In this document: piece after piece, positions 25,701-46,570 of the stretch | Position numbering within the stretch: position 1 is the stretch's first letter | Layout: every line of letters begins with the position of its first letter | Source of the DNA: Embiotoca jacksoni | Lineage: Eukaryota; Chordata; Actinopteri; Embiotocidae | Assembly: GCA_022577435.1 (NCBI GenBank) | Contig: JAKOON010000017.1 | Span: 3,183,501-3,247,500 of the forward strand | DNA length: 64,000 bases | Reading direction: 5' to 3' | Notes under the pieces: generated by a model | The model's database searches: none | Seen by the model: the letters and a program-made list of their open reading frames with translations, nothing else | What the model was told of the DNA's origin: nothing | Position numbers and translations under genes: made by a program

Positions 25701-28700
25701 ACAACAGTATCTTAAAGAAATGTAAAGAGAACAATTCTAACCTAAATCTAAGTCTGACGAGTCAACGCTCGCTCCCAAAACTGAGTTACTCCTGACAGTA
25801 AATTGCATGGAACAAAATGAAAACAATACAAAGACTGCTAATCAAATATGAACGGATGACATGACCTATATAATCAAGCTTCACCAGGAGGTAAAACAAA
25901 AAAAAAAAAAGGGGAGAAACCTCTGGTGGGGCCAAATAGAGGGATCCACCACCAGGACAGCAGAGTGCGCAATACGTGCCAGGAGAAAACAATTTCATAG
26001 AGCAAAGACGCAGACAATGACGAAGACAGTGAGATGAAAAACGAGAAGAAAAGAACAGGAAAAACAGGATGAGGCACAAAGATCAGCACAAACTTATTCT
26101 GCTGAGTAAGGTCTTACAGAAACTAGTCCGGAAACGAAGCACTGACAAAAGGAGAAATTTAGCACAAACTGCGATGATTCATTTGGTTTGAGCAAAGTGC
26201 GAAATGAAATAGAAATCTCTGCAGTCATGTATGACACAAAGGAAAGACTAACTAGCCTTGATTAACGAAGAGAAAAGGAAATTATGTCTTCTCACTATTG
26301 AATTTGTGCATCACGGGTAGTTAATGCAGAACAGACTGATAACCAAACAGAGCTTTAGACAAAACATTATCTTCCTAGTTTGGTCAGATAAAACTTCTGA
26401 CCGAAGTGCAACCCATTAACAATGAGGACAAATAAGAGACGTAAGGATTAATGTGCCTGGAAAAGTTTTTTTTTCCTTTTTAAAGCAAAACTGGTACAGT
26501 TAAGAATGAAGTAGTACTTTTTATTGAAAGCAAAAGTATTGACTGTTTTTCTATTTTAAATCGACAAGTCTACAACTCCACTAGTCGCAATAACTATTTT
26601 TGAGGACTTCTTATGCAGTCTAAAGATTTAAGAGTCCCACAGGGTTTATATTCTTTAAGGAGGTCAGAGACCTATTTTGGGCAATATATTTTGCATTCTC
26701 TTGTTTTTTTTACTTGTTCATTTATCCATTTCTGCTCAGCTGCCCTGGTCCTCATAAACAGTCTGTGTGTCGATATGAAAAATATGTCTTTGTCTGCAAA
26801 TGTAGTGTGATACATTTGATACTACCTGAAGGACAAATTATGTGACACTTTACGTGATGCATTTAGTGCTTATTAAGGATCCAAGCACCAACGGCGGTGG
26901 AAACCTATTGTTTTTGGTCTGATTTTTATTTATTTTAAAAGCGTTCCCAGCTTTTATTCAGACATTCAGGCAGCTGCTCTGCCTGAATGTGGCGACTGAA
27001 GCCGAGGCTGGATATCAATATTGTTCGGACTTCAGTCGCTGAAGTGGTTCAGTCAACCAAATACAATTTACTATGTGCTTAGTCACCATAAATAACAAAC
27101 CTTTGCCTAATCAGATTTGACTTCACTTCAGGCTCTGGCAAAATATAGGTCTTCTTTCACAATCTTCTGACATTTTGTGAACAAAATGACAAAATGAAAA
27201 CAATCGTTGATTGCACTACGCGTTTTGAGTATTTTGTTACTTTCACAGAATGAACATATCGACTCAAAATCACAGTCAAAACCTGCCTAATGTGCCAAAG
27301 GCGATCTTTGTACATTTTAAAAATAGAAGGGAAAAAGAGAAGCGAACACTGGACGCACTTACACTGCATAACGGTATGGACAAGGCAGATGTAAAATGTG
27401 TTTTTGAGGAGTCTAATGAATTCAGCACATTAATCAGGCCTCAATAATACATGACATAATTTGATTTAATGCTGATGAGTTGAATTGAAATAGTCTACAG
27501 AATTGGCTATCAACCATAGACTGTAGGTATGAACTGATTATACTCAAAATTCATCGTGTGGCACAAAAAGCAGATGACAAAACCATCAAGTGTGTATTAC
27601 GTGACTTTGTCTTTGTTTAGCATGACGTATTTTTCAAAGAAAATAAATAACAAACATTTTGACAAAAGCTTATTTCATAATTTTAGAAGGTTATGAGATC
27701 ATTTTAGTTTTGAAGTGAAGTAAAGGCGCTGGAAGACTATATGCTCTCCAAAAGTAACTTTTCTTTACATTTCATTTAGCTGACGCTTTTATCCAAAGCG
27801 ACTTACAATAAATGCGTTTCAACCAAGAGGGTTCAAAACCCAGAACAACAAGTTCTGTAACTGAATGACTAAAGTGTGGTGTTCCAGTTAGATCCAACCC
27901 TACCTGATTATATTTTAAAGTAATCTAACCCAAGGCTGCATTTTTCCAAGGATTAGAAAGGAGGGTTAACGGTTAACAGAGGAACAATATATCAACTTTG
28001 TCAACAAACCAACACTCGTGCGTTATCAGCGTTGATTCAGATGGGAACACAGACAATGACAAATATCAAAAGGAAGAATCGACTTGAAAACTTACCAAAT
28101 ATGCTATTTACACCTTGCTTCTCTGTCAAGTAGTCAACATAAGGTCCAATCACTGATGGGTTGACTTCACTGTTTGGCAAAAAGAATACCAAACATGCTG
28201 TGGTGCTTCAGATCTACAGGAGTGTATGACATCTCCACACTCATTCCTCACTTTTAACTTCTCACAGGGGAACTGAATGTACACATGCATTCACACACAC
28301 ACACCAAACACATTCAATCAGTGCCGGACTCGGGGGGGAAAAAAAACTGCCAGACAAAGCAAAGTGTTGTCTGAAAGCTGCAGTAGTGCCCAGATCAAAT
28401 ATTGCCAGTTAGTGTGTCACTTTGTGGAAAGCGACACGTACCGATTCCTGGTGGTTTGGCACTCGGGACTTTTGGTATGCCCCGCCACTTTATGCATATG
28501 CAAGTTTGGTGCAAGTTGCCGAGCGTTAAGCCAAATGCTGCCGCAAATGTGTTCTTTTCTGTCATCATCTCCAATTCTGATATGGTCTTTATCATAGACA
28601 TACATATGTTTATGGTCTTTATTAGGTTAGAGCGATGTAAATAAAGGGATTTGCATGTTTCTCTCGCCTCTTCTGTAGCTTGGATGTGTCCAATGATTTC

Positions 28701-29629
28701 CAAATGTCAGTGAAGTCGTTTCATATTCTGATTGTGACTCTGAAATCCTGCCGATGTGTCCAAACGTGATATTAGAGCCGGCCTTGGATAACGGTGTTAA
28801 TGTCAGCCTCGCCACCGCAAACAGTCCGACTGATTGATAACAGTCACCAACAGGCAAATACTTGTATTGTTTTTGATACGTTGAACTCCTCAATGAACAC
28901 GATCAGACAGAATTTCAAATCTTACTCCACGTTGCTCAGCATTAACCAGGTAGATGTATGGCAGAATATTTATAATTTACCATAAACATATTAAATAACC
29001 GGATGCTATCAAACATAAGGCATTTACTACCGGCATAAAAATAGTCCCCAAAAAAAATAGTTTTATTTTATTTTTTTAATTTTATTCACTTTATTAATCC
29101 CCGAGGGGAAATTTCTTCACTACAGCAGGGGGGCTCTCAGGGGGGAGCTGCTGCAGCAGGCTGCCACTAGCGCGGCGCCAGGTAACCTGACCTGAGGTGC
29201 ATGTTTTTGGATGATGGGAGGAAGCCGGAGAACCCGGAGAGAACCCACGCAAGCACACGGAGAACATGCAAACTCCGCACAGAAAGGCCCAGGACCGGAT
29301 TCGAACCTGGAACCTTTTTGCTGTGAGGCGACAATGCTTAATTCATTCATTCAAACTGTTCACGGTGGCGAGGCCAAATCCAAGACCGGCTCTAATATCA
29401 CGTTTGGACACATCGGCAGGATTTCAGAGTCACAATCAGAATATGAAACGACTTCACTGTCATTTGGAAATCACTGGACACGTCCACGCCACAGAAGAGG
29501 CGAGAGAAACGTGCCAACTTGCAATGTTTGATCTCGCCATCTTTCTGAAGCTTCTTACCTTTGGGTGGTGAATGGCGTAAAGGTGGCTGCAACCAGACCC
29601 GACAGCTTTTTCTGGTTTGCAAGAGTCAT
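22755..29629 (-). CDS. npl: N-acetylneuraminate lyase (sialic acid aldolase), complete
   Basis: Coding exons on the minus strand, in order: 29559-29629, 28096-28169, 25565-25652, 25423-25480, 24047-24122, 23778-23870, 23494-23639, 23320-23366, 23140-23224, 23007-23046, 22755-22894. All splices are GT-AG and in frame: 918 nt, 305 aa, close to the usual vertebrate length. NPL cleaves N-acetylneuraminate to N-acetylmannosamine and pyruvate in the cytosol, the first step of sialic acid catabolism, and belongs to the DHDPS/NAL class I aldolase family. The family signatures are present: GTTGE carboxylate-binding loop (51-55), YYYHIP with the catalytic tyrosine (142-147), and GVKFSG with the Schiff-base lysine (K174). 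The C terminus contains GPPRLPLMP. The ATG at 29629 gives the conserved KLSGLVAATFTPF start. Intron 1 holds a SINE and inverted repeats, listed separately. No inactivating lesion was seen, so it should be functional. Confidence 0.95.
26618..26690. repeat. Dispersed repeat fragment, copy A (npl intron 2)
   Basis: A block of about 62 bp, starting CTAAAGATTTAAGAGTCCCA and ending near GACCTATTTTGG, recurs at 32,878-32,942 with only a few differences (A/G transitions). Both copies are in introns, in the same plus-strand orientation. Beyond the block the copies diverge. It is probably a piece of a teleost interspersed repeat or LINE 3' region. Confidence 0.8.
26862..27062. repeat. Hairpin-rich repeat remnant in npl intron 2
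   Basis: The start (GGATCCAAGCACC, then CCTATTGTTTTTG) resembles a teleost repeat that I recall as beginning GGGTCCGAGCACC. It contains two perfect stem-loops: 12-bp arms at 26962-26973/26979-26990 (loop 5) and 10-bp arms at 26992-27001/27030-27039. No coding content. Confidence 0.5.
27768..27905. repeat. Teleost interspersed repeat, 'ttatccaaagcgacttacaa' type
   Basis: The core CATTTAGCTGACGCTTTTAT followed by CCAAAGCGACTTACAAT is a phrase repeated very widely in fish genomes, and I recognise it from memory. It lies in npl intron 2. The family name is uncertain. No open reading frame is associated. Confidence 0.65.
28640..29520. mobile_element. Foldback/inverted-repeat element in npl intron 1, enclosing a SINE
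   Basis: A segment at about 28,640-28,825 is repeated in inverse orientation at about 29,350-29,520. The arms are about 165-185 bp and roughly 85-90% alike by eye. Opposite-strand translations of both arms share GSNITFGHIGRISESQSEYE. The spacer is about 530 bp. Similarity ends abruptly on the outer side at GAGAAACRTGC, as expected for element ends. Two readings are possible: a non-autonomous DNA element with long terminal inverted repeats, or two insertions of one repeat in opposite directions. The right arm ends only about 40 bp from the npl exon 1 donor. Confidence 0.65.
29057..29345 (-). mobile_element. tRNA-derived SINE (V-SINE/HAmo-like), minus strand, with LINE-type tail
   Basis: Read on the minus strand, the element begins with a tRNA-like head containing CGCCTCACAGCAAAAAGG and the box B promoter GGTTCGAATCC (about 29,300). 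It continues with GTTTGCATGTTCTCC and TTCTCTCCGGGTTCTCCGGC, the middle part typical of this fish SINE group. Its tail is TTTCCCCTCGGGGATTAATAAAGTG followed by A/T-rich DNA. That tail matches the 3' end of the LINE at 1,583-1,650. The extreme 5' end of the head is degraded. It lies in the spacer of the foldback element. Confidence 0.8.
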
Positions 29630-29684
29630 GGTAGACATAAATACCTGGCATAGAAACAGACATGTCAGTCAGAAACAAAGAAAG

Positions 29685-29800
29685 AACGAGGAAACGAAGA
29701 GGACATCGAAAGACAGGAAGGACGAGGAAAAGAAGAGGACATAGAAAGACAGGAAGGACGAGGAAAAGAAGAGGACATAGAAAGACAGGAAGGACGAGGA
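29685..29800. repeat. 36-bp minisatellite, about 3.2 copies, in the npl 5'UTR intron
   Basis: Copies begin at about 29,685, 29,721 and 29,757, with a partial fourth to 29,800. The unit starts GACGAGGAAAAGAAGAGGAC. Copies 2 and 3 appear identical and copy 1 differs at a couple of sites. On the npl strand the array is pyrimidine-rich and lies about 40-155 nt upstream of the acceptor of the ATG exon (exon begins at 29,644). Confidence 0.9.
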
Positions 29801-30010
29801 ACAAAAACCGTTAGACAGTCATAACTTTTAAAAGGTTGTTACATGTCAAAATTATCCTAAAAAACAACAACACATTGCATCTACACCTTCGGGACACAGT
29901 ATGTGAACAATACTCAATGCAGAGGAGTTTATAGCCATCGACCCTATTTATGAAAATAAAAACAAGACATGCTGTCGAAATTTAGTCCAGCTCTATTATC
30001 TGCAGCCTAC

Positions 30011-30110
30011 CTGTACCAGCGTGCTTCTTCAACATCAAATGCAGTTTTAGAGGAAGTATTTCACGGGTTACGACTTGTTTACAAGCATCCGCCGGGGATT
30101 TGGTGATGTG
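30011..30110 (-). other. npl: Probable non-coding first exon of npl
   Basis: On the minus strand a CAG|GTAGGC donor lies at 30,011/30,010. The ATG exon is preceded by a good acceptor (TTTCTATGCCAG) at 29,645, so a spliced 5' leader is likely. The exon's upstream end is not visible; about 30,110 is an estimate from where promoter motifs begin. No cDNA evidence is available here. Confidence 0.45.
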
Positions 30111-30730
30111 CCTGTCACGTGGAACCATCTGCGCGTCAAGTGACGAAGCAAAGCTTCATGGGAAATGTAGTTTGTGAATGAAAATCGCGAGAATAAAGCG
30201 AGATGAACCTGGACTTTTAATCCACGTCGATATTAGAAAACGTCCACCTCACCTTCCGACACGCGTACGACGTTTTCAATCGTTTTGAAACGTATTCATG
30301 TGGGCTGAATGTAGTTAGCTTTCCATTTACAAAACATTAATGCCGCCTTAAATTGCTGTCAGGGATATGTGAATATTATGTGGCGCATAGAAACAAAACT
30401 GTAAATAGTTAAAAATGGATATTACCTATATATACAGAATAATCTCCCAAATAGCTGAAATGTGTATTTTTACAGGGGGGAGGAGGGGGGAGGAGGAAGG
30501 AAGGAAACCAGGAAGCGGATGTTACTTGTTGACGATTCATCGCACCAGCATCCGGTCTGTGAGGCAAGCTAGCTCATCGAAAGGGGCAGCATGCGGCGAA
30601 ATTAACCACTTTCCAACTTAAAGGACCGAAAACGACAAACCCGTTCAGGTCCGCCGTTAAACGATGGAGACGTGTCTTTTTTCGATTCGTCTTAAAATCC
30701 TTGTCGCCCCGTTGTCACCAGCCCGGCCAG
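30100..30730. promoter_or_regulatory. Divergent npl/edem3 promoter region
   Basis: The two genes point away from each other, with about 2 kb between their ATGs. The region near npl is CpG-containing (CGCGAG, GCGCGTC, GACGCGTACGACG) and has no TATA box. It contains a palindromic E-box CACGTG at 30,116-30,121 and a minus-strand ZNF143/STAF-like site at 30,153-30,171, which reads ACTACATTTCCCATGAAGC. ETS-like GGAAGCGG (about 30,511) and a G-rich tract at 30,475-30,500 lie toward edem3. These are motif matches, not tested sites. Confidence 0.55.
30153..30171 (-). promoter_or_regulatory. ZNF143/STAF-like promoter element
   Basis: The minus strand reads ACTACATTTCCCATGAAGC, close to the long ZNF143 consensus (ACTACAATTCCCATGATGC-like). 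It has the right setting: a TATA-less divergent promoter, just upstream of the likely npl start. Long matches to this motif are rare by chance. Confidence 0.6.
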
Positions 30731-31628
30731 TTAGCACAGCTGGCTAACTGGCTGATTAAACCCTGATAAGTGTTGATGCTGCTTGTTCTGACCAGCTGAC
30801 GAAAAAATACGGAAATAATGAACTCGCATCTCAAAAGGTTCACAGTTGACACACCAGAGTGAAAACAGGACCTGTTGAAGTTTGGTTTTATTCGCTGTTT
30901 GTTTATTTTTAGTTTTGGAGTGAGTAAGCTGTGAGGAGATTGTAAACACAAATAAGAGAAAGGGACTCTTCAACTCGACGTTGCTTGATTTTCTTAACAG
31001 AGAGCCGTAAAGAAGGCTGTAATACCTGCAAACTAGCGTTGTCTTTTCTTTTTTTTTTTAATACTCACACGGCTGGATTCATTTGACTTTAGCGGGTGAG
31101 GTGGAGTTGAACGCGATGACAGTCTTTTTGCATGTGACACGTCCCTGTTTGCATGGTCCCGGTGACGGCTTAAAGTAAACAGGTGTGACACTCCGACGTG
31201 GAGCAAATGTGCTCTGCTGCAACAATAAGATGTTCAGGCTACTTCAAGTAACGACATTACTGCCAAGTGTTTGATTTCAGTGTTAGCTTTGTGTGCACAC
31301 GACTGTCTGTGACCATCATCCCTGTCTCGGTGAAACACACAAGATTGTAAAATGGGACAAAATTGAGCAACAACCCAAGATGTTTCTTGATGCTGTTTGA
31401 AGCCATCCGTGATTTGCTGGTGACTCATAAACAAAGCCAAAATAGTGATTAAACATGACCTCAGGTAGAAATGAATGAGGTGGTGGAGGTTTACGTGGCT
31501 TGATTGAGTTTCTTATTGTGAGCTGTTTGGTTGGAGCAGCGGTAATGACTAAATATTTATTCAGTGACTGTCTTGAGAGCTGAACTGTAGTTGTATGTGT
31601 ATTGCTGCGATCTTGCCTACACACCACA
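30731..31628 (+). other. edem3 5' region: untranslated leader and/or 5' intron
   Basis: About 0.9 kb upstream of the edem3 ATG. The reading frame of the ATG is closed by a TGA at 31,581-31,583, so there is no longer N terminus in this exon. The stretch immediately upstream is AT/GT-rich rather than GC-rich, which suggests that the ATG exon may be preceded by an intron and a non-coding first exon nearer 30,500-31,000. No splice site was certain. Confidence 0.4.
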
Positions 31629-43000
<11,372 letters not shown>

Positions 43001-43930
43001 CAGTCGTCGGGCTCATCGTGCCCTGTGACTGCGGTCTGATGCCGCCAAGGGGAGAGACCTGGAGGTGGGGCATCGTCACATGTCGCCAGCCTCAGCCTGA
43101 TGAACTCGCAGGAAGCCGGGGAGATGTCTTTCATGACGGTTTCCCGTCTTCTGAATGGTATCACGTACCAAGGCAGCCCACATACTGTCTCTCTGGACCA
43201 GAAGGAAGTCCTTTTTAGGTCGACGGTGGATGAGAGCCCAGGGTTCTTACCTCACTTTCTCGTACAGCTTCTGTTTATGTGTCATAACAAACCCTAATGA
43301 TCAACATGGACCAGACTGTGTATAACCGCGTCTCGCTCTCCAGTCCAAATTACTTCTCACTCTGTCTCTATGCATTTCTGACTACTTTTGCTCAATCGAA
43401 TGCTGGTCCAACATCGACTTTCTAACTGATGAACCCATCGACCAATTCATTTTATTCACATGTGACGATTATTTGTGATGATAGATTTACTGCTTTCATG
43501 GTCTTGGGCTTAATCTTATGTAAGCATTGATGAGAATTAAGAACTTTGTTAATGGGGAAGATTGGTGATGAATAAGCTGCAGAATCTTTTTATGGCTTTA
43601 TGGCAGACAAACTCAACACCAAACTTAATCTCTCTGGAGGATATCTGTCATTGTAAATATGTATTTGTCGAAATATATTGACCGAAATAATATAGCGCTG
43701 TTCGCTCAGGTTCTGGGTCACCCCACAAACAACAGCCTCTGGACCACATTGGGTGGAGCAGACACACCCTCAGCAGCGTGACGGGATGGATCGCGCACTC
43801 ATAGGCCGCCTCCAGAGGGCGCTGTATGATCTGTCTGTCATGATCGAGCTGCTGACTGACTTGAAGGAGCAGAAATAAGCCAATAAGATGACAGGATGAA
43901 ATCAAATAAAAATTGAGGGAAATCCTGAAG
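43001..43930 (+). other. edem3: edem3 3'UTR
   Basis: Follows the TGA at 42,998-43,000. A canonical AATAAA at 43,905-43,910 would end the transcript near 43,930, giving a 3'UTR of about 0.9 kb. No other gene overlaps it on the plus strand. Confidence 0.65.
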
Positions 43931-44950
43931 GCTGCCTTCATTCTTTGAGTGTTTGTTCTTTGAACACTGATTGTTTGATTTCTGTTGCAATCAAAAAATG
44001 AATGTTAAATGGAAGGAGATTTACTCATAGGATGATGTGGTTGGATCCATCACATCACATCACATCACATCACATCACATCACATCACACATCACATCAC
44101 ATCACACCACACCACCCAACCAACACAACACATCTCCTGCTCTACTGTAGATTTTAAGTGTTACACCATTTTGTGTGGATGAAAAAGTTGCTCTGACATT
44201 ATTCAGCACGTCATGTCTATGACGTTTTTGAGAAAGGTAAACACAGGTTGACTTCACAATAGAGTGGGTCATTTGAGTGGAAGGTAAAGATATTTTTTAA
44301 TTCCTTTTTTAATTTTCCAACAGACATTTCTATAAACAGTGGGCGGACACCCACATCAAATCACTTTAGTCAACATGAGAGATCTGTAATTGGAAATATT
44401 CTCAGGGTGCACCATGGCATTACTGTCAGAATGATTAAAGCAGTGGTGGAGGAAGCACTCATGTCGAGTAGAAATTTGCGGCTGCAAAACTGTCTTGCAT
44501 TTACGTTTTACATAGCCTAGGTAAAAGAAGAAAAGTATCCTATTTTTAGCAAATTGTACTTTGGGCAAAAGATTTTGGGGAGAATAAAAACATGTAACAA
44601 CATTTTTAATAGGACAGCTTCTGGAGATGGAGCCAGTTGTACTATACTCATACTGTTGCATATATAAATACAATATAACTTGCAAAGTGGCTAGTAAATA
44701 AAGCTATCGGTTGTAGTAGATAAGCATGACAATATTACTGTACTGTAATTTCCACCACTTAATAAAAGTGACTTAAAATGTTTATATGAAGAAACAGAAC
44801 AAAACAAAACCAAACAAAAAAAATGTTTAATTTGTCATTGACAGATGTCCTTCAGATCTTCCACGGCACGGTAAATAATACCACAGACGGACCGTAGTAA
44901 GTGCTGCTCTTGGCGGATCCCTGTCATAATAAGACAGCAGCTAAGGTCCG
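43931..44950. other. Short intergenic gap between edem3 and the c1orf21 promoter
   Basis: About 1 kb of AT-rich DNA. Apart from the pentanucleotide array at 44,050-44,115, nothing was recognised. Confidence 0.6.
44050..44115. repeat. (CATCA)n pentanucleotide satellite
   Basis: About ten CATCA units, one interruption (CACATCACA), then decay into CACAC/CACC variants. Immediately 3' of the edem3 transcript end. Confidence 0.95.
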
Positions 44951-45170
44951 GCAGTGATTGGTGAGTTGGTGGGGCACTCCTCAGCAAGATGGCTGCATTG
45001 CTGCGCGCAATAGTGGCATCCTGGTGAAATGACGCAAGCCACAGTTTACGCTCAGTCCTCGCGGCTCTGAGCTGAGCTCTCCAGTCTCCATAGCGCAGAT
45101 CCCGCCCGACACACAGCCGGAAGACCGACCGGCTACCCTCCAGTGGACCGAGCGGCACCGGTTCATCTGA
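44950..45170 (+). promoter_or_regulatory. c1orf21 promoter and non-coding first exon
   Basis: The region turns sharply CpG-rich from about 44,980. An inverted CCAAT box (ATTGG) lies at 44,957-44,961 and a YY1-like AAGATGGCTGC at 44,986-44,996, the usual spacing for a TATA-less start. A consensus donor GTAAGT follows 45,170 (CATCTGA|GTAAGT), and the next recognised exon, at 58,824, begins with 5'UTR and the c1orf21 ATG. I infer one long intron between them; other leader exons may exist. Confidence 0.55.
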
Positions 45171-46514
45171 GTAAGTACGAGCGTGAATTACTCGCTAATC
45201 TTCTCCCAGGGGTGTCGTTTACCCTCCAGCGAAAACCACGCTCCTGCTTGCGGGCTCTTTCTCTCTTTACTCCTCTCTTTTGTTGTTGTTTCCTGAGTGT
45301 GCCGTGATTATTACCCGGTGCTCTCCTTCCTGCTGCACACGGGGCTTCGCATCTGTCGAGGTTTTCGGTGCTGCACTGCTAAACGCGACTTTATCTCCCC
45401 GTTTTACCGGCGATAAAACAACGCGAAGAGGAGTCCGAGGAGAGGGGGGACGTGTTCGTGTCTCATTTGGAGTGTGTGAATGACCGTGCTCGCTCGGTTC
45501 GGACGGCGTTGGCTCGGCGCGTTTCAAATTTTCCACACATCCTGGTTGGCTGAGCCACACAGTGCCGCTGCTCCCCCTCTGCATGCCGCCGCCGCCGCTG
45601 CTGCTCTTCAGAGGCCGTTTGTTTTGAAGAAACACTCAACAGAGGGAAGACCTGGGGCTGGCAGAGGCAGCGGGCCGTTAACCTTTGTGGAAACCACACT
45701 ACGCACCGTTTGCACTACTTCTGCCCGCAGCTCTGCCTCCCCCTGACGGGAACAAAGCGCCCAGTGTCTCCCGGCAGCGCAGCTGGACACAGCTGTTGAG
45801 CGGAGGACAGGGCAGAGCTGTGTGGCTGGGCCAGGGGCTACAACTACTGCTGCTACCGCTCCTCCTCAGCCTGCCGTGTGCCTCCAACTTCTCTGGTGTG
45901 ACGGGAAAAGCTTTCTCCTTCTGTTGACCACCATCAGCAGGCTTCTCTGGCATGTTTGTTATGAGCTGCTGGTTGTCTTTGTTTCTCATCACAGAGGTGA
46001 GACGGGAGCTGCTGGATGGCATTAACACAGCAACCACAGTTAGATTTCATATGCAGGCTCATTTGCTGCCCAATAGCCAAAACTCACTGAGTCTATTTCA
46101 AATGGATCCTTCACTTCCCACTTCCTCGGCAAGTATTATCCACACTGCATCAACCACAGGGACTCGATAAGTTCCCAACTGCCTTCCTGGCTGCTGCCTT
46201 TAAACGTGCCATATGGTCATTAGCCAGAGTGGATAGATTCCCCCCATGTGATCAACAGCATCACAACATTACATCCATTTGGTTGCTGTGCAGCACCCTG
46301 GTGTGACACTATGTTGGTGTGGCCGGCGCATTATGGCAAGGAGCATCGTGTCACCAGCAGCTTACATCAGGGCTATATAGGTTATGACCGGCAAATCCTG
46401 GGAGTGGATGCTGCAAGTCCCCCTCCCTACTTTAGTCTTGATTTATCGGTCTATCTTCATCCATCTGCCTCCATCTGCCTCGCTCTCCCTCCCTCACTTG
46501 CTTATCACACAGCG

Positions 46515-46516
<2 letters not shown>

Positions 46517-46559
<43 letters not shown>

Positions 46560-46570
46560 TGTCTGTCTGT
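46517..46570. repeat. (GT)n/(GTCT)n microsatellite
   Basis: About 20 GT units followed by CTGT units; in the c1orf21 intron. Confidence 0.95.

Noticed and set aside
29685..29800. Coding repeat protein (LVLPVFLCPLLF repeats on the minus strand)
   Set aside because: It is the translation of the 36-bp minisatellite inside a probable 5'UTR intron; no start context or conserved family.
44050..44115. CRISPR-like array
   Set aside because: A simple pentanucleotide array with no spacers in an animal genome.
45267..46170. Several open frames on both strands near the c1orf21 first exon
   Set aside because: GC/CpG-rich DNA has few stop codons. No frame resembles a known protein and they overlap one another.
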